The translations under genes and the position numbers were made by a program. The notes beneath the pieces were generated by a model. It had not been told where the DNA came from and ran no database searches. It saw only the letters and a program-made list of their open reading frames with translations. DNA of 64,000 nucleotides from contig OX638292.1 in NCBI GenBank assembly GCA_951812285.1, forward strand, positions 1,323,279 to 1,387,278, given 5' to 3'. This DNA comes from an uncultured Dehalococcoidia bacterium. Lineage in GTDB: Bacteria; Chloroflexota; Dehalococcoidia; Lucifugimonadales; UBA1127. Below are positions 54,768 to 64,000 of the stretch, piece after piece (position 1 is the stretch's first letter; each line of letters opens with the position of its first letter).

Positions 54768-56630
54768 ATGGCAGCAACGGCGTTGATTGCGAGAACTCGG
54801 GACTGGGCCTTTGGCCCCATTTTGCGGGGGCTTCTGACGGGCCTGGTTGGGTTTTCCTTGGGAGCGGGCTTCACTGCCGGGGTACGGGCCTTGGCGGGCG
54901 CCGATGCCATCGCCTTTGGGCCGGTCATCTTCGGCGGGTACTGGTTCGGGCTGGCTGGTTGGCTGCTGGGTGTGGGCGTGTGGCGGACCTGGGCGCGTGA
55001 GTGGCTGGGCATGCCGGTCGACTGGACTATGCGCAACGGATGGCAGCGGTACTTCGACTTCACCACGGACCACAAGGTCATAGGTGTCCAGTACTTGGTC
55101 ACCTTTTTGGGAATGTTCTTCCTGGCTGGACTCCTTGCCATGCTAATGCGCATAGAACATCTGACCGGGGGGCAGGTTCTCTTCTCGCCATCCCAGTACA
55201 ACTATGTCATGAGCCTCCACGGAATCACGATGATCTTCGTGGCGGTGGCGGCAGTAATTGGCGGGTTTGGCAACTACGCCGTGCCGATCATGATTGGCGC
55301 GGCGGACATGGCATACCCACGGTTGAATGCCCTGAGCTACTGGCTGGCGGCGCCGGTGCCGGTCTTGCTCCTGGCGACGTTCTTTGCCGGCGGGTTTGAC
55401 GCCGGTTGGACGTCCTACCCGCCGCTGGCCGTTGAAAACCGCGACGGACAGATCCTCTTCAATCTGGCCTTTATCACCCTGGGGTTGTCGTCCATTGCGG
55501 GCTCCATCAACTTCATAGTGACCGTGACGAAGCTGCGGGCGCGAGGGCTGTCCTTTGGCCGGCTGCCCATCTTCGTTTGGGGCGTGTTCGCCATGTCGCT
55601 GCTGGGTTTCTTCTTCACCCAGTACGTGGCGGCGGCGATGATGATGACACTGTTGGACCGCCTGTTCGGTATGGTGTTCTTCGACGCAGCCGGCGGCGGC
55701 GACCCGCTCCTCTACCAGCACATCTTTTGGTTCTATTCCCACCCGGCAGTGTACATCATGGGGATACCGGGGTTGGCGCTGGCGCTGGAGGTCATCACCC
55801 ACTTCTCCCGCAAGCCGCTCTTCGCCTATCGGTGGGTGGTAGGCGGCATACTGGCGATCACCGCCCTCAGCGCCGTGGTGTGGGCCCACCACATGTTCAC
55901 GGCCGGACTCAGCGATATCGAGCTCTTCTTCTTCGTGACCACCACGGAGCTGATATCCATACCGACGGGCCTCATCTTCCTAGGGGCGCTGGGCACCATT
56001 TGGGGAGGGCGGCTATGGCTGCGCACCCCCATGCTGTTTGCGCTGGCCGTAATCTTCAACTTCCTCATCGGCGGTCTCACCGGCATCTTCCTGGCGGACG
56101 TCTTCACGGACATTCACCTGCAGGACACCTTCTTTGTGGTGGCGCACTTCCACTACACCATCGTCGGCGCTGGCATCTTCGGCCTCTTCGCCGGCATCTA
56201 CTATTGGTTCCCGAAGATCACGGGAAGGAGCTACTCCGAGTTTTGGGCAAAGTTGCACTTCTGGTGGATGTTCCTGGGCTTCAACATGACGTTTCTGCCC
56301 ATGTTCTGGCTGGGGCTGAATGGCATGAACCGGCGGGTCGCGTCGTACCCTTCGGACTTGGAGGCCCTGAACGTGGTAGCGAGCCTGGGCGGCTTCTTCC
56401 TGGGCGCCGGCTTCCTGGTGTTCCTAGCTAACATCGTGGTGTCATGGGTTCGCGGGCCGGCAGCCTCGGCGAACCCGTGGCGCGCGCGGACGCTGGAGTG
56501 GCACACGTCGTCGCCTCCGCCTGTGGAGAACTTCGAATCCGAGCCCGAGGTGGTGGGGCACCCCTACGACTACGGGACGCCGGGCGCGGTGCACGCGATG
56601 TTGGCCGGCGCCGAGGAAGAGGGTGGGTAG
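54768..56630 (+). CDS. coxA: Cytochrome c oxidase subunit I
   Basis: A 620-residue heme-copper oxidase catalytic subunit with about 14 membrane helices. Heme and copper ligands appear in MSLHGITMIF, WFYSHPAVYIM, WAHHMF and VAHFHYTIVG. YSHP in place of GHPE marks the A2 (YS-motif) subfamily, common in Chloroflexota and thermophiles. An extra ~80-residue N-terminal segment with two helices precedes the core. The C-terminal tail is soluble. 20 bases after coxB. Confidence 0.96.
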   Translation: MAATALIARTRDWAFGPILRGLLTGLVGFSLGAGFTAGVRALAGADAIAFGPVIFGGYWFGLAGWLLGVGVWRTWAREWLGMPVDWTMRNGWQRYFDFTTDHKVIGVQYLVTFLGMFFLAGLLAMLMRIEHLTGGQVLFSPSQYNYVMSLHGITMIFVAVAAVIGGFGNYAVPIMIGAADMAYPRLNALSYWLAAPVPVLLLATFFAGGFDAGWTSYPPLAVENRDGQILFNLAFITLGLSSIAGSINFIVTVTKLRARGLSFGRLPIFVWGVFAMSLLGFFFTQYVAAAMMMTLLDRLFGMVFFDAAGGGDPLLYQHIFWFYSHPAVYIMGIPGLALALEVITHFSRKPLFAYRWVVGGILAITALSAVVWAHHMFTAGLSDIELFFFVTTTELISIPTGLIFLGALGTIWGGRLWLRTPMLFALAVIFNFLIGGLTGIFLADVFTDIHLQDTFFVVAHFHYTIVGAGIFGLFAGIYYWFPKITGRSYSEFWAKLHFWWMFLGFNMTFLPMFWLGLNGMNRRVASYPSDLEALNVVASLGGFFLGAGFLVFLANIVVSWVRGPAASANPWRARTLEWHTSSPPPVENFESEPEVVGHPYDYGTPGAVHAMLAGAEEEGG

Positions 56631-56632
56631 GG

Positions 56633-57187
56633 ATGGCAGCCATCACACACACAGGCCATGACAGCCGGGCTATCAACAGCATGGGGCTCTGGCTATTCAT
56701 TGCGTCTGAATTTGCCCTATTTTCCGCGTTCATTTTTGCTCGCTACTACCTGACGGGGAGGGACCAGCCAGAGGAGTTGAACATTGGCCTTGGGTACGCC
56801 ATAACGGTGGTCCTGTTAAGCAGCAGTGTGTGCGCCTACTTGGCTGAGCAGGCGATTGCGCGGGGAGACCGCCGGCGCTTCTTGCGTTTCACTCTGGCGG
56901 CCATTGTGCTAGGCACGCTGTTCCTTGTCGGCGTAGGCCTAGAGTGGCGGGAGGCGGCCCACTCCTTCCCGCCGCCGGACCTGTACGGCACCGTCTTCTT
57001 TTCGCTGACCGGACTCCACGCATCCCACATGGTCACCGGGCTGCTGGCGCTGCTGTTCATCTGGGTCCAGGGCCGGCGGGGCCGTTTCGACGCTGAAGCG
57101 CATTGGGGCGTTACCGGCGTGGTCCGATATTGGCATTTTGTTGACCTGGTGTGGCTCATAGTTTTCCCAACCCTCTATTTGGTGTAG
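56633..57187 (+). CDS. coxC: Cytochrome c oxidase subunit III
   Basis: A 184-residue, five-helix subunit III, shorter than the seven-helix form. MGLWLFIASEFALFSAFIFA, LTGLHASHMVTGLLAL and WHFVDLVWLIVFPTLYL are characteristic. It begins two bases after coxA, using the GTGGG of that gene's end as ribosome site. No separate subunit IV is visible. Confidence 0.93.
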   Translation: MAAITHTGHDSRAINSMGLWLFIASEFALFSAFIFARYYLTGRDQPEELNIGLGYAITVVLLSSSVCAYLAEQAIARGDRRRFLRFTLAAIVLGTLFLVGVGLEWREAAHSFPPPDLYGTVFFSLTGLHASHMVTGLLALLFIWVQGRRGRFDAEAHWGVTGVVRYWHFVDLVWLIVFPTLYLV

Positions 57188-57224
57188 CGACGTGCCTTGT
57201 AAAAGGAGAAAGGAGCAGGAAACG

Positions 57225-57968
57225 ATGCGATTCCTAATGACGGGACTAATGGTGGTCTTGGCGCTCCTCTTAATGGCCGCCTGCGGAGAAGGCGCTGTAA
57301 AGCCTGACGATACCGGCACGGTTACCATTGAATTGACGGAGTCTGCGTTCACGCCCAGCAACATTGAGGTAGTGGCAGGGACTACCGTCCGGTTTGTGCT
57401 GAACAACACGGGCGAGGAAGAGCACGAGTTCATGATTGGGAGGGTCGTCTCCAGTGAGGTGGGCTACCCGGACACCTTTGAGACGGATTTCTTCCACGGC
57501 GTAACTGTGGACGTGGTTGGCGAGCCGCTTATGGTTATGGACGGCGAAGCTATGCTCACAAGGGACGGCAAGATGGCCATGGAGGGCATGGCGACAGAGG
57601 GCGACCATGACGAGGGGTCAAGCACCATGGAAGGGATGGCCATGGACGGCATGGCGACAGAGGGCGACCATGACGAGGGGTCAAGCACCATGGAAGGGAT
57701 GGCCATGGACGGCATGGCGACAGAGGGCGACCATGACGAGGGGTCAAGCGCCATGGAAGGGATGGCCATGGAAGGCGAGCATGGGGAGATGGCCATGGAT
57801 GGAGACCACGGGTTCATGATATCCCAAGCCGCCGGGACGGGCGGCACGATCGTGACGATTGAGATCCCGGAGGACAAGGTGGGCACCTGGGAAATTGGCT
57901 GCTTTATTGACGAAGGAACGCACTACGAGGACGGGATGAAGGGCACGCTCACCGTTACGGAATCCTAG
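57225..57968 (+). CDS. Cupredoxin-like lipoprotein with Met/His-rich repeat insert
   Basis: A 247-residue exported copper protein. The signal peptide ends LLLMAACGEG (lipobox). VTIELTESAFTPSNIEV and EEEHEFMIG (His ligand) open a cupredoxin fold; CFIDEGTHYEDGMKG supplies Cys, His and Met. Between them lies a ~75-residue insert with three 21-residue repeats of MATEGDHDEGSSTMEGMAMDG, rich in Met, Asp, Glu and one His per unit. The insert may bind copper. It follows coxC, so copper delivery to, or electron transfer with, the oxidase is likely. Confidence 0.88.
   Translation: MRFLMTGLMVVLALLLMAACGEGAVKPDDTGTVTIELTESAFTPSNIEVVAGTTVRFVLNNTGEEEHEFMIGRVVSSEVGYPDTFETDFFHGVTVDVVGEPLMVMDGEAMLTRDGKMAMEGMATEGDHDEGSSTMEGMAMDGMATEGDHDEGSSTMEGMAMDGMATEGDHDEGSSAMEGMAMEGEHGEMAMDGDHGFMISQAAGTGGTIVTIEIPEDKVGTWEIGCFIDEGTHYEDGMKGTLTVTES
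57588..57776. repeat. Three 63-bp tandem repeats inside the cupredoxin gene
   Basis: Units start at 57588, 57651 and 57714, each beginning ATGGCGACAGAG. Copies 1 and 2 are identical as far as can be read; copy 3 differs at a few bases. 63 is a multiple of three, so frame is preserved. Confidence 0.92.
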
Positions 57969-58274
57969 TCCGGTCACGCTGAAGTCCGGCAGTCAATGGG
58001 CGTTCAGACGGCTTGGCGCCGGGACTTTGTGGTGGGGTTGGGGCAGCCGCCCGTTCCGGGGGCGCCCCAACCCCACAGTTGTCTTGTCCGTCACCCCTTT
58101 CGTCCTGATCCTGCCGAACGCTTGACCACGATCGGCCTCATGCCGGCAGCGCAAGCACTTCTGCCGCACCTTCATGCCCGCTGTTGCCGTCATCCTTGCC
58201 GCACTGTTGGCGGCCATGCTAGGATAATTCGGCTTTTCCCTACGAAACACCCTTAGTACAACGAGCGTACCTCT
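57969..58274. other. Intergenic region after the cox operon
   Basis: No gene supported. It contains the long hairpin at 58032-58076 and a mixed-composition stretch to the carboxyltransferase start. Confidence 0.5.
58032..58076 (+). terminator. Strong hairpin terminator of the cox operon
   Basis: GTGGGGTTGGGGC (58032-58044) and GCCCCAACCCCAC (58064-58076) form a perfect 13-bp stem; the 19-base loop itself contains a GC pairing segment. About 60 bases after the cupredoxin stop. Confidence 0.75.
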
Positions 58275-59827
<1,553 letters not shown>

Positions 59828-59831
<4 letters not shown>

Positions 59832-60322
59832 GCGCAGCGGAGCAGGCCGGGCCCCGGTCCTTTGACGTCGTCGTCGAGGGCGCCGAGCTATCCGTGACTG
59901 TGTCGCCGGGCGAGGCGGCGGAAGCGGGCGCGATGCAGGTCACGGTCGACGGGCAGCCGTTCAGCGTGACGGTCACGCCGACGGCAGAGGCCGCGGCTCC
60001 CGCAGCGGCACCGGCTCGGCCGGCGCCTGCGTCGAGGCCGCAACCGGCATCGCAGCCCTCACGGCAGGCAGCTCCGGCGCCCGCCGCGCAGGCTGCGCCG
60101 GGCGAGCGGCTGCTGACGGCGCCCATGCCGGGCACGGTGGTGCGCTATACTGTATCGGAATCACAGCGCGTGGCCGCCGGCGAGACGGTCGTCGTGCTGG
60201 AAGCGATGAAGATGGAGAACACTCTCCCCGCGCCCGCCGCCGGGGTCGTGACGCGCCTGCCGCAGCAGGCGGGCGCCCGGGTCGCGAGGGGAGACGTGCT
60301 GGCGGTCATCACGACGGAGTAG
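59828..60322 (+). CDS. Biotin carboxyl carrier protein
   Basis: A 164-residue carrier. The N-terminal ~55 residues are a small beta domain, followed by an Ala/Pro-rich linker (residues 55-90). The biotinyl domain has [13 protein letters not shown], in which the Lys of AMKM is the biotin site. Start GTG overlaps the carboxyltransferase stop (GTGA), supporting a fixed complex. Confidence 0.92.
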
Positions 60323-60389
60323 ATTCGGCGAACAACAATGCAACAGAGCGCGGGCAACCCCGCCGGGGCGGGCCCGCAAGGAGGAAATG

Positions 60390-61595
60390 ATGGTAGACAC
60401 CCAGGCAATTGAGGCAGCCAAGGAGCATTTCGGCGTCGTGCTGCAGCAGCAGATGGAGCGAGTCGAGCGGTTGAAGTCGGCGGAACCGCCGGTCGATTTC
60501 TCGGCCGTTTCGCCGATCCACGTGGGCGTTATGGGCGGCGACGGCATCGGGCCGTACATTGCGGCCGAGGCGCAGCGCGTGCTCGAGTACCTGCTCCGCG
60601 ACTCCGTGGAGGCGGGCAAGGTGGCCTTCCGGGTCATCGAGGGCCTGACCATCGAGAACCGGGCCGAGCACCTGAAGTCCATACCAGACGACGTGCTGGC
60701 GGAGATCAAGGAGTGCCACGTCACATTGAAGGGCCCCACCCACACACCTGAGCAGGGCGACGGCTGGCCCAACCTTGAGAGCGCCAACGTGGCCATGCGC
60801 AAGGAGTTGGACCTCTTCGCGAACGTGCGGCCTGTGCGCATCCCTGCCGACGGCATCGACTGGACCTTCTTCCGGGAGAACACGGAGGACCTGTACGCCG
60901 TGGGCAGCCAGGGCATCAACGTCGACTCCGACCTGGCGATCGACTTCCGCGTCATCACGCGCCCCGGCTCGCAGCGCATCATCGATGCGGCGTTCGAGTA
61001 CGCCAAACGCACGGGCAAGACGAAGGTGACGGCCGTCACCAAGGCGAACGTCGTCAAGACGACGGACGGCAACTTCCTGAACCTGGCGCAGGACATCGCG
61101 AAGAACTACCCGGGCATCGAGCTGGACGCCTGGTACATCGACATCATGACCGCCAAGCTGCTCGACCCCGCGCGGCGCGCCGAGTTCCAGGTGCTGGTGA
61201 TGCCCAATCTGTACGGCGACATCCTGACGGATGAAGCCGGCCAAATCCAGGGCGGCGTGGGCACGGCGGGGAGCGCCAACCTCGGCAACCAGTCCTCCAT
61301 GTTCGAGGCTATTCACGGCAGCGCGCCGCGCATGGTCTCGGAGGGCCGCGCCCAGTACGCTGACCCGAGCTCGATGCTCCGCGCCGGCGCGATGCTGATG
61401 GAGCACATCGGCTACCCGGACCTGGGCCAGCGGCTGCACCAGGCGCTGGACATCTGCGGGCAGTACGAGCGCGAGATCGTGATGACGGGCCGCAGCACTG
61501 GCGCGACGGGCGCCGAGTTCGGCGACTACATCATGGCGACCGTGGAAGACGCCAACGTCGGCAACCGCTGGCAGGCATACGTCGACGCGGGGTAG
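60390..61595 (+). CDS. icd: Isocitrate dehydrogenase family protein
   Basis: A 401-residue beta-decarboxylating dehydrogenase. GVMGGDGIGPYIAAEAQRVL is the N-terminal block. ESANVAMRKELDLFANVRPV contains the S-x-N-V substrate motif of isocitrate enzymes rather than the L-x-x-R of isopropylmalate dehydrogenases. FFRENTEDLYA and MFEAIHGSAPRMV continue. TCA-cycle isocitrate dehydrogenase is the likely role; cofactor preference is not set. A ~40-residue N-terminal extension is present. ATG at 60390 has AGGAGG at better spacing than the ATG three bases earlier. Confidence 0.88.
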   Translation: MVDTQAIEAAKEHFGVVLQQQMERVERLKSAEPPVDFSAVSPIHVGVMGGDGIGPYIAAEAQRVLEYLLRDSVEAGKVAFRVIEGLTIENRAEHLKSIPDDVLAEIKECHVTLKGPTHTPEQGDGWPNLESANVAMRKELDLFANVRPVRIPADGIDWTFFRENTEDLYAVGSQGINVDSDLAIDFRVITRPGSQRIIDAAFEYAKRTGKTKVTAVTKANVVKTTDGNFLNLAQDIAKNYPGIELDAWYIDIMTAKLLDPARRAEFQVLVMPNLYGDILTDEAGQIQGGVGTAGSANLGNQSSMFEAIHGSAPRMVSEGRAQYADPSSMLRAGAMLMEHIGYPDLGQRLHQALDICGQYEREIVMTGRSTGATGAEFGDYIMATVEDANVGNRWQAYVDAG

Positions 61596-61688
61596 GCCAT
61601 CGATCCAGCATCGTCCCGTCCAGTTCCCGCTTCATCGGGAGCGGCGGGCGCGTGGGTCTCTGCGATACACAGACGCAAAGGGAGAGCT

Positions 61689-62627
61689 ATGGCACGCAAG
61701 AAGGTAACGGTTGTTGGCGCGGGCAACGTGGGAGCGACCACGGCGCAGCGCATCTTTGACCGCGGGTACGCCGACGTGGTGCTCGTGGACATCGTCGAGG
61801 GGCTACCGCAGGGCAAGGCGCTAGACATGCTGGAGTCCGGCCCCGTCGTCGGCTCAGACGCCTCCGTCATCGGCACCAACGACTACGCGGACACGGCGGG
61901 CTCCGACGTGACTGTGGTCACCTCGGGCATCGCGCGCAAGCCGGGCATGAGCCGCGACGACCTCCTGTTCACCAACATGGACATCGTCGGCAGCGTCATC
62001 AAGCAGGTGGTGGAGAACTCGCCGGACGGCATCGTCGTCACGGTGACGAACCCGCTGGACGCGATGACGCAGCACGCGCTCGACGTCTCCGGGAAGCCGC
62101 GCGAGCAGGTCTTCGGCATGGCGGGCATCCTAGACACGGCCCGCTTCCGCACCTTCCTCGCGGCGGAGCTGAACGTGTCCGTGCAGGACGTGCACGCCTA
62201 CGTGCTGGGCGGCCACGGCGACACGATGGTGCCGCTGGTCGGCGCGACGAACGTTGGCGGCATCCCGGTGGCGGACCTCATTGCGAAGGACCGTCTGGAT
62301 GCCATCGTGAAGCGCACGCAGGACGGCGGCGGCGAGATCGTCTCGCTGCTGAAGACCGGCAGCGCCTTCTACGCCCCCGCGGCCTCCGTGGCGCAGATGG
62401 TCGAGTCGATCCTGTTCGACCGCAAGCAGATCCTGCCGTGCTGCGTGAAGCTGCAGGGCGAGTACGGCATCGAGGGCCTCTGCGTAGGCGTGCCGGTCAA
62501 GCTCGGCGCCGCCGGCGTCGAGGAGGTGATCACGCTGTCGCTCACCAACGAGGAGCAGGCCGCTCTCGACAAGTCGGCGGACGCCGTCCGGGAGCTCATC
62601 GACGTGATGGCCAACAGGCAAAACTAG
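61689..62627 (+). CDS. mdh: Malate dehydrogenase
   Basis: A 312-residue LDH-like malate dehydrogenase. Rossmann motif [12 protein letters not shown] with Asp in VVLVDIVEG (NAD preference). The specificity loop [12 protein letters not shown] has Arg, as in malate enzymes. [10 protein letters not shown] and the catalytic His in [11 protein letters not shown] are complete. It follows icd, giving two TCA-cycle genes together. Confidence 0.96.
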   Translation: MARKKVTVVGAGNVGATTAQRIFDRGYADVVLVDIVEGLPQGKALDMLESGPVVGSDASVIGTNDYADTAGSDVTVVTSGIARKPGMSRDDLLFTNMDIVGSVIKQVVENSPDGIVVTVTNPLDAMTQHALDVSGKPREQVFGMAGILDTARFRTFLAAELNVSVQDVHAYVLGGHGDTMVPLVGATNVGGIPVADLIAKDRLDAIVKRTQDGGGEIVSLLKTGSAFYAPAASVAQMVESILFDRKQILPCCVKLQGEYGIEGLCVGVPVKLGAAGVEEVITLSLTNEEQAALDKSADAVRELIDVMANRQN

Positions 62628-62657
62628 GAAAAGGGAGCAAATCCGGGGGGATTAGCC

Positions 62658-62864
62658 ATGACTACGAATAACGTGGAAGAGTTGGAAGAGAAGATCCAGA
62701 GCGCGGCGGACGAGCTCATCGAACTGGAGACCGCCGACGACGTGCGCCGGTGGTGGAACCGCCACTACTACGGGCTGGGCCACAAGCGGCTCGGCAGGCT
62801 GCTACTGGGGCAGTCTGTCGAGAGCCTGCTGGAGCGCGCCTCGGCCAGCCGCGGCGACAACTAG
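62658..62864 (+). CDS. Small hypothetical protein
   Basis: A 68-residue soluble protein, helical (NVEELEEKIQSAADELIELE, then VRRWWNRHYYGLGHKRLGRL). No family recognised. It lies 30 bases after mdh. Ribosome site is weak (GGGGGG about 11 bases upstream). Confidence 0.6.
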   Translation: MTTNNVEELEEKIQSAADELIELETADDVRRWWNRHYYGLGHKRLGRLLLGQSVESLLERASASRGDN

Positions 62865-62886
62865 CCAAAACCGGGGACCGCAATCG

Positions 62887-62920
62887 CCGCTCGTTCTGAC
62901 GGCAGGGGCCGTTGGAGCGG
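62887..62920. terminator. Nested hairpin between convergent genes
   Basis: CCGCTC (62887-62892)/GAGCGG (62915-62920) encloses ACGGC (62899-62903)/GCCGT (62908-62912). It lies between the small hypothetical gene and the convergent amidase. Confidence 0.55.
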
Positions 62921-63006
62921 GCGGCGTCCTGTTGCGCACAAGCCTGCTTCATATCCGCTCGCCCTTAGCGAATCCGCAGCAAGAACGGCGTGCCGCTAGC
63001 TCGATG

Positions 63007-63999
63007 CTAGCTCACCGGCGGGCGGTGTTGCGCCCACGGGTGCGCGGCCTCGACGGCCGCCGATGCGCGGAGCAACGTCGCCTCGTCGGCGAAGCGCCCC
63101 ACGAGCTGCACGCCGATGGGCATCCCTCCGCTGGAGAAGCCGTAGGGGACGCTGGCGGCCGGTTGGCCCGTCATGTTGTAGAGGTAGCAGAAGGGCGTGA
63201 AGCCCCATCGTGCCTCGACCGGCTGCCCGTCGATGGTGTCCGGCCAGCCCTCGATGGGGAAGGCTGGCACGGCGTTGACGGGGCTCAGGACGAGGTCGTG
63301 GCTGAGGAAGACGTCGCGCATCAGGCCGTTGAAGCGCTCCATGTCCCGCAGCGCGCGTGCCAGGTCGGCGACGGTCCACGTCGCGGCGAGCTCCAGGTAC
63401 TCGCGCATTGTGGGCATGAGCATGTCGGCCTGCGTGTCCAGCAGGTGGCCGAGGCCTGCCGACATGTCGCTGACGAAGATCTTGCGGAAGCTCTCGCGCA
63501 GCGTCAGCCCGTCCACTTCGGGGTCGATCTCGTCCACCTCCGCACCGAGGTCTGCGAGCAACCCGGCCGCCTCGCGCACGACGGCGCGCACCTCCGGGTC
63601 GACGGGCATTCGCCCTATGCTTGGGGCGTAGGCCACGCGAAGGCCCTTGATGCCGTCCTGCAGGCCCGTAGTGAAGTCTGGCGGCTGCTCCAGGATAGAC
63701 ATGGGGTTCTCCGGGAATGGGCCAGACATAACGTTAAGCATCATGGCCGCGTCTCGGACGTCCCGCGTGAGCGGCCCCGCGACGCCGAAGACGTTCCACC
63801 CGCCTGTCGCGCCGTAGGGGGCCGGGATGCGCCCCCGCGACGGCTTGAGGCCGTAGACGCCGCAGTAGTTGGCCGGCACGCGAATGGACCCGCCGCCGTC
63901 GCTCCCCTGCGCGACCGGCGACAGCCCTGACGCGACTGCGGCCGCGGAGCCGCCGCTCGAGCCGCCGGGCGTGCGCTCGGGGTCCCACGGGTTGCGGCC
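63007..63999 (-). CDS. Amidase, C-terminal part (gene enters from beyond the window)
   Basis: The last ~330 residues of an amidase-signature enzyme; the reading frame is open at the window end, so the N-terminus and catalytic Lys are outside. [13 protein letters not shown] and [20 protein letters not shown] carry the cis-Ser and nucleophile Ser of the Ser-cisSer-Lys triad. [20 protein letters not shown] is also typical. It could hydrolyse amides generally or serve as a GatA-like protein; no gatB or gatC is in view. Confidence 0.93.
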   Translation of the reverse strand, partial: GRNPWDPERTPGGSSGGSAAAVASGLSPVAQGSDGGGSIRVPANYCGVYGLKPSRGRIPAPYGATGGWNVFGVAGPLTRDVRDAAMMLNVMSGPFPENPMSILEQPPDFTTGLQDGIKGLRVAYAPSIGRMPVDPEVRAVVREAAGLLADLGAEVDEIDPEVDGLTLRESFRKIFVSDMSAGLGHLLDTQADMLMPTMREYLELAATWTVADLARALRDMERFNGLMRDVFLSHDLVLSPVNAVPAFPIEGWPDTIDGQPVEARWGFTPFCYLYNMTGQPAASVPYGFSSGGMPIGVQLVGRFADEATLLRASAAVEAAHPWAQHRPPVS

Positions 64000-64000
64000 G

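Overview
This window looks like a chromosomal contig from a high-GC, free-living, probably aerobic bacterium. Gene content fits Chloroflexota (Dehalococcoidia/SAR202-like): LL-diaminopimelate aminotransferase, archaeal-type phosphoglycerate mutase, a CbbQ/VWA pair, TldD/TldE and many small uncharacterised membrane or lipoproteins. That placement is an inference from gene content. No rRNA, phage, insertion sequence or CRISPR array was seen. Genes are densely packed, often with ATGA-type overlaps.

Layout. 1-5.1 kb: the 5' part of katG, an RCC1-repeat lipoprotein, two aldo/keto reductases and two unknown proteins. 5.1-5.8 kb: a selenocysteine tRNA next to thioredoxin. 5.9-12.1 kb: a CTP-dependent kinase-like membrane protein, then an operon of coaE-like, cbbQ-like ATPase, NUDIX hydrolase and a giant VWA protein. 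12.6-16.2 kb: MFS transporter, AlkA-like glycosylase and two envelope proteins. 16.3-17.5 kb: a lipoprotein thioredoxin whose first active-site cysteine codon is an in-frame TGA, so very probably a selenoprotein. 17.6-27.3 kb: hydrolase, endonuclease III, tldD/tldE, HEAT protein, ROK kinase, NUDIX, GNAT and a MaoC-type dehydratase pair. 27.3-29.4 kb: groES-groEL behind a CIRCE-controlled promoter.

29.8-38.1 kb (minus strand) is a purine cluster: guaA, purD, a ClpP-like protease, purE, a HAD phosphatase, purB, purC, a DUF3105 protein and purS. 38.6-45 kb (plus strand) joins tRNA position-37 modification genes (tsaC, miaA) with a divergent prenyl synthase and lower glycolysis (pgk, apgM, tpiA). 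45.8-48.1 kb holds dapF and dapL for lysine/peptidoglycan synthesis. 48.5-53.6 kb holds two GIY-YIG nucleases (one is uvrC), rpiB, a cytidylate-kinase-like protein and xerD. 54-58 kb is a heme-copper oxidase operon (coxB, coxA, coxC, cupredoxin) preceded by seven 11-bp repeats. 58.3-64 kb has a biotin-dependent carboxyltransferase with its carrier protein, isocitrate and malate dehydrogenases, and the 3' part of an amidase gene.

The most notable result is the tRNA-Sec gene and a UxxC thioredoxin-like lipoprotein in the same window. Ordinary annotation would miss or split the latter. Together they imply active selenocysteine insertion. The cox leader repeats, the Met/His-rich 63-bp repeats in the cupredoxin, and the non-canonical CoaE and prenyl synthase motifs are the other points worth a second look.
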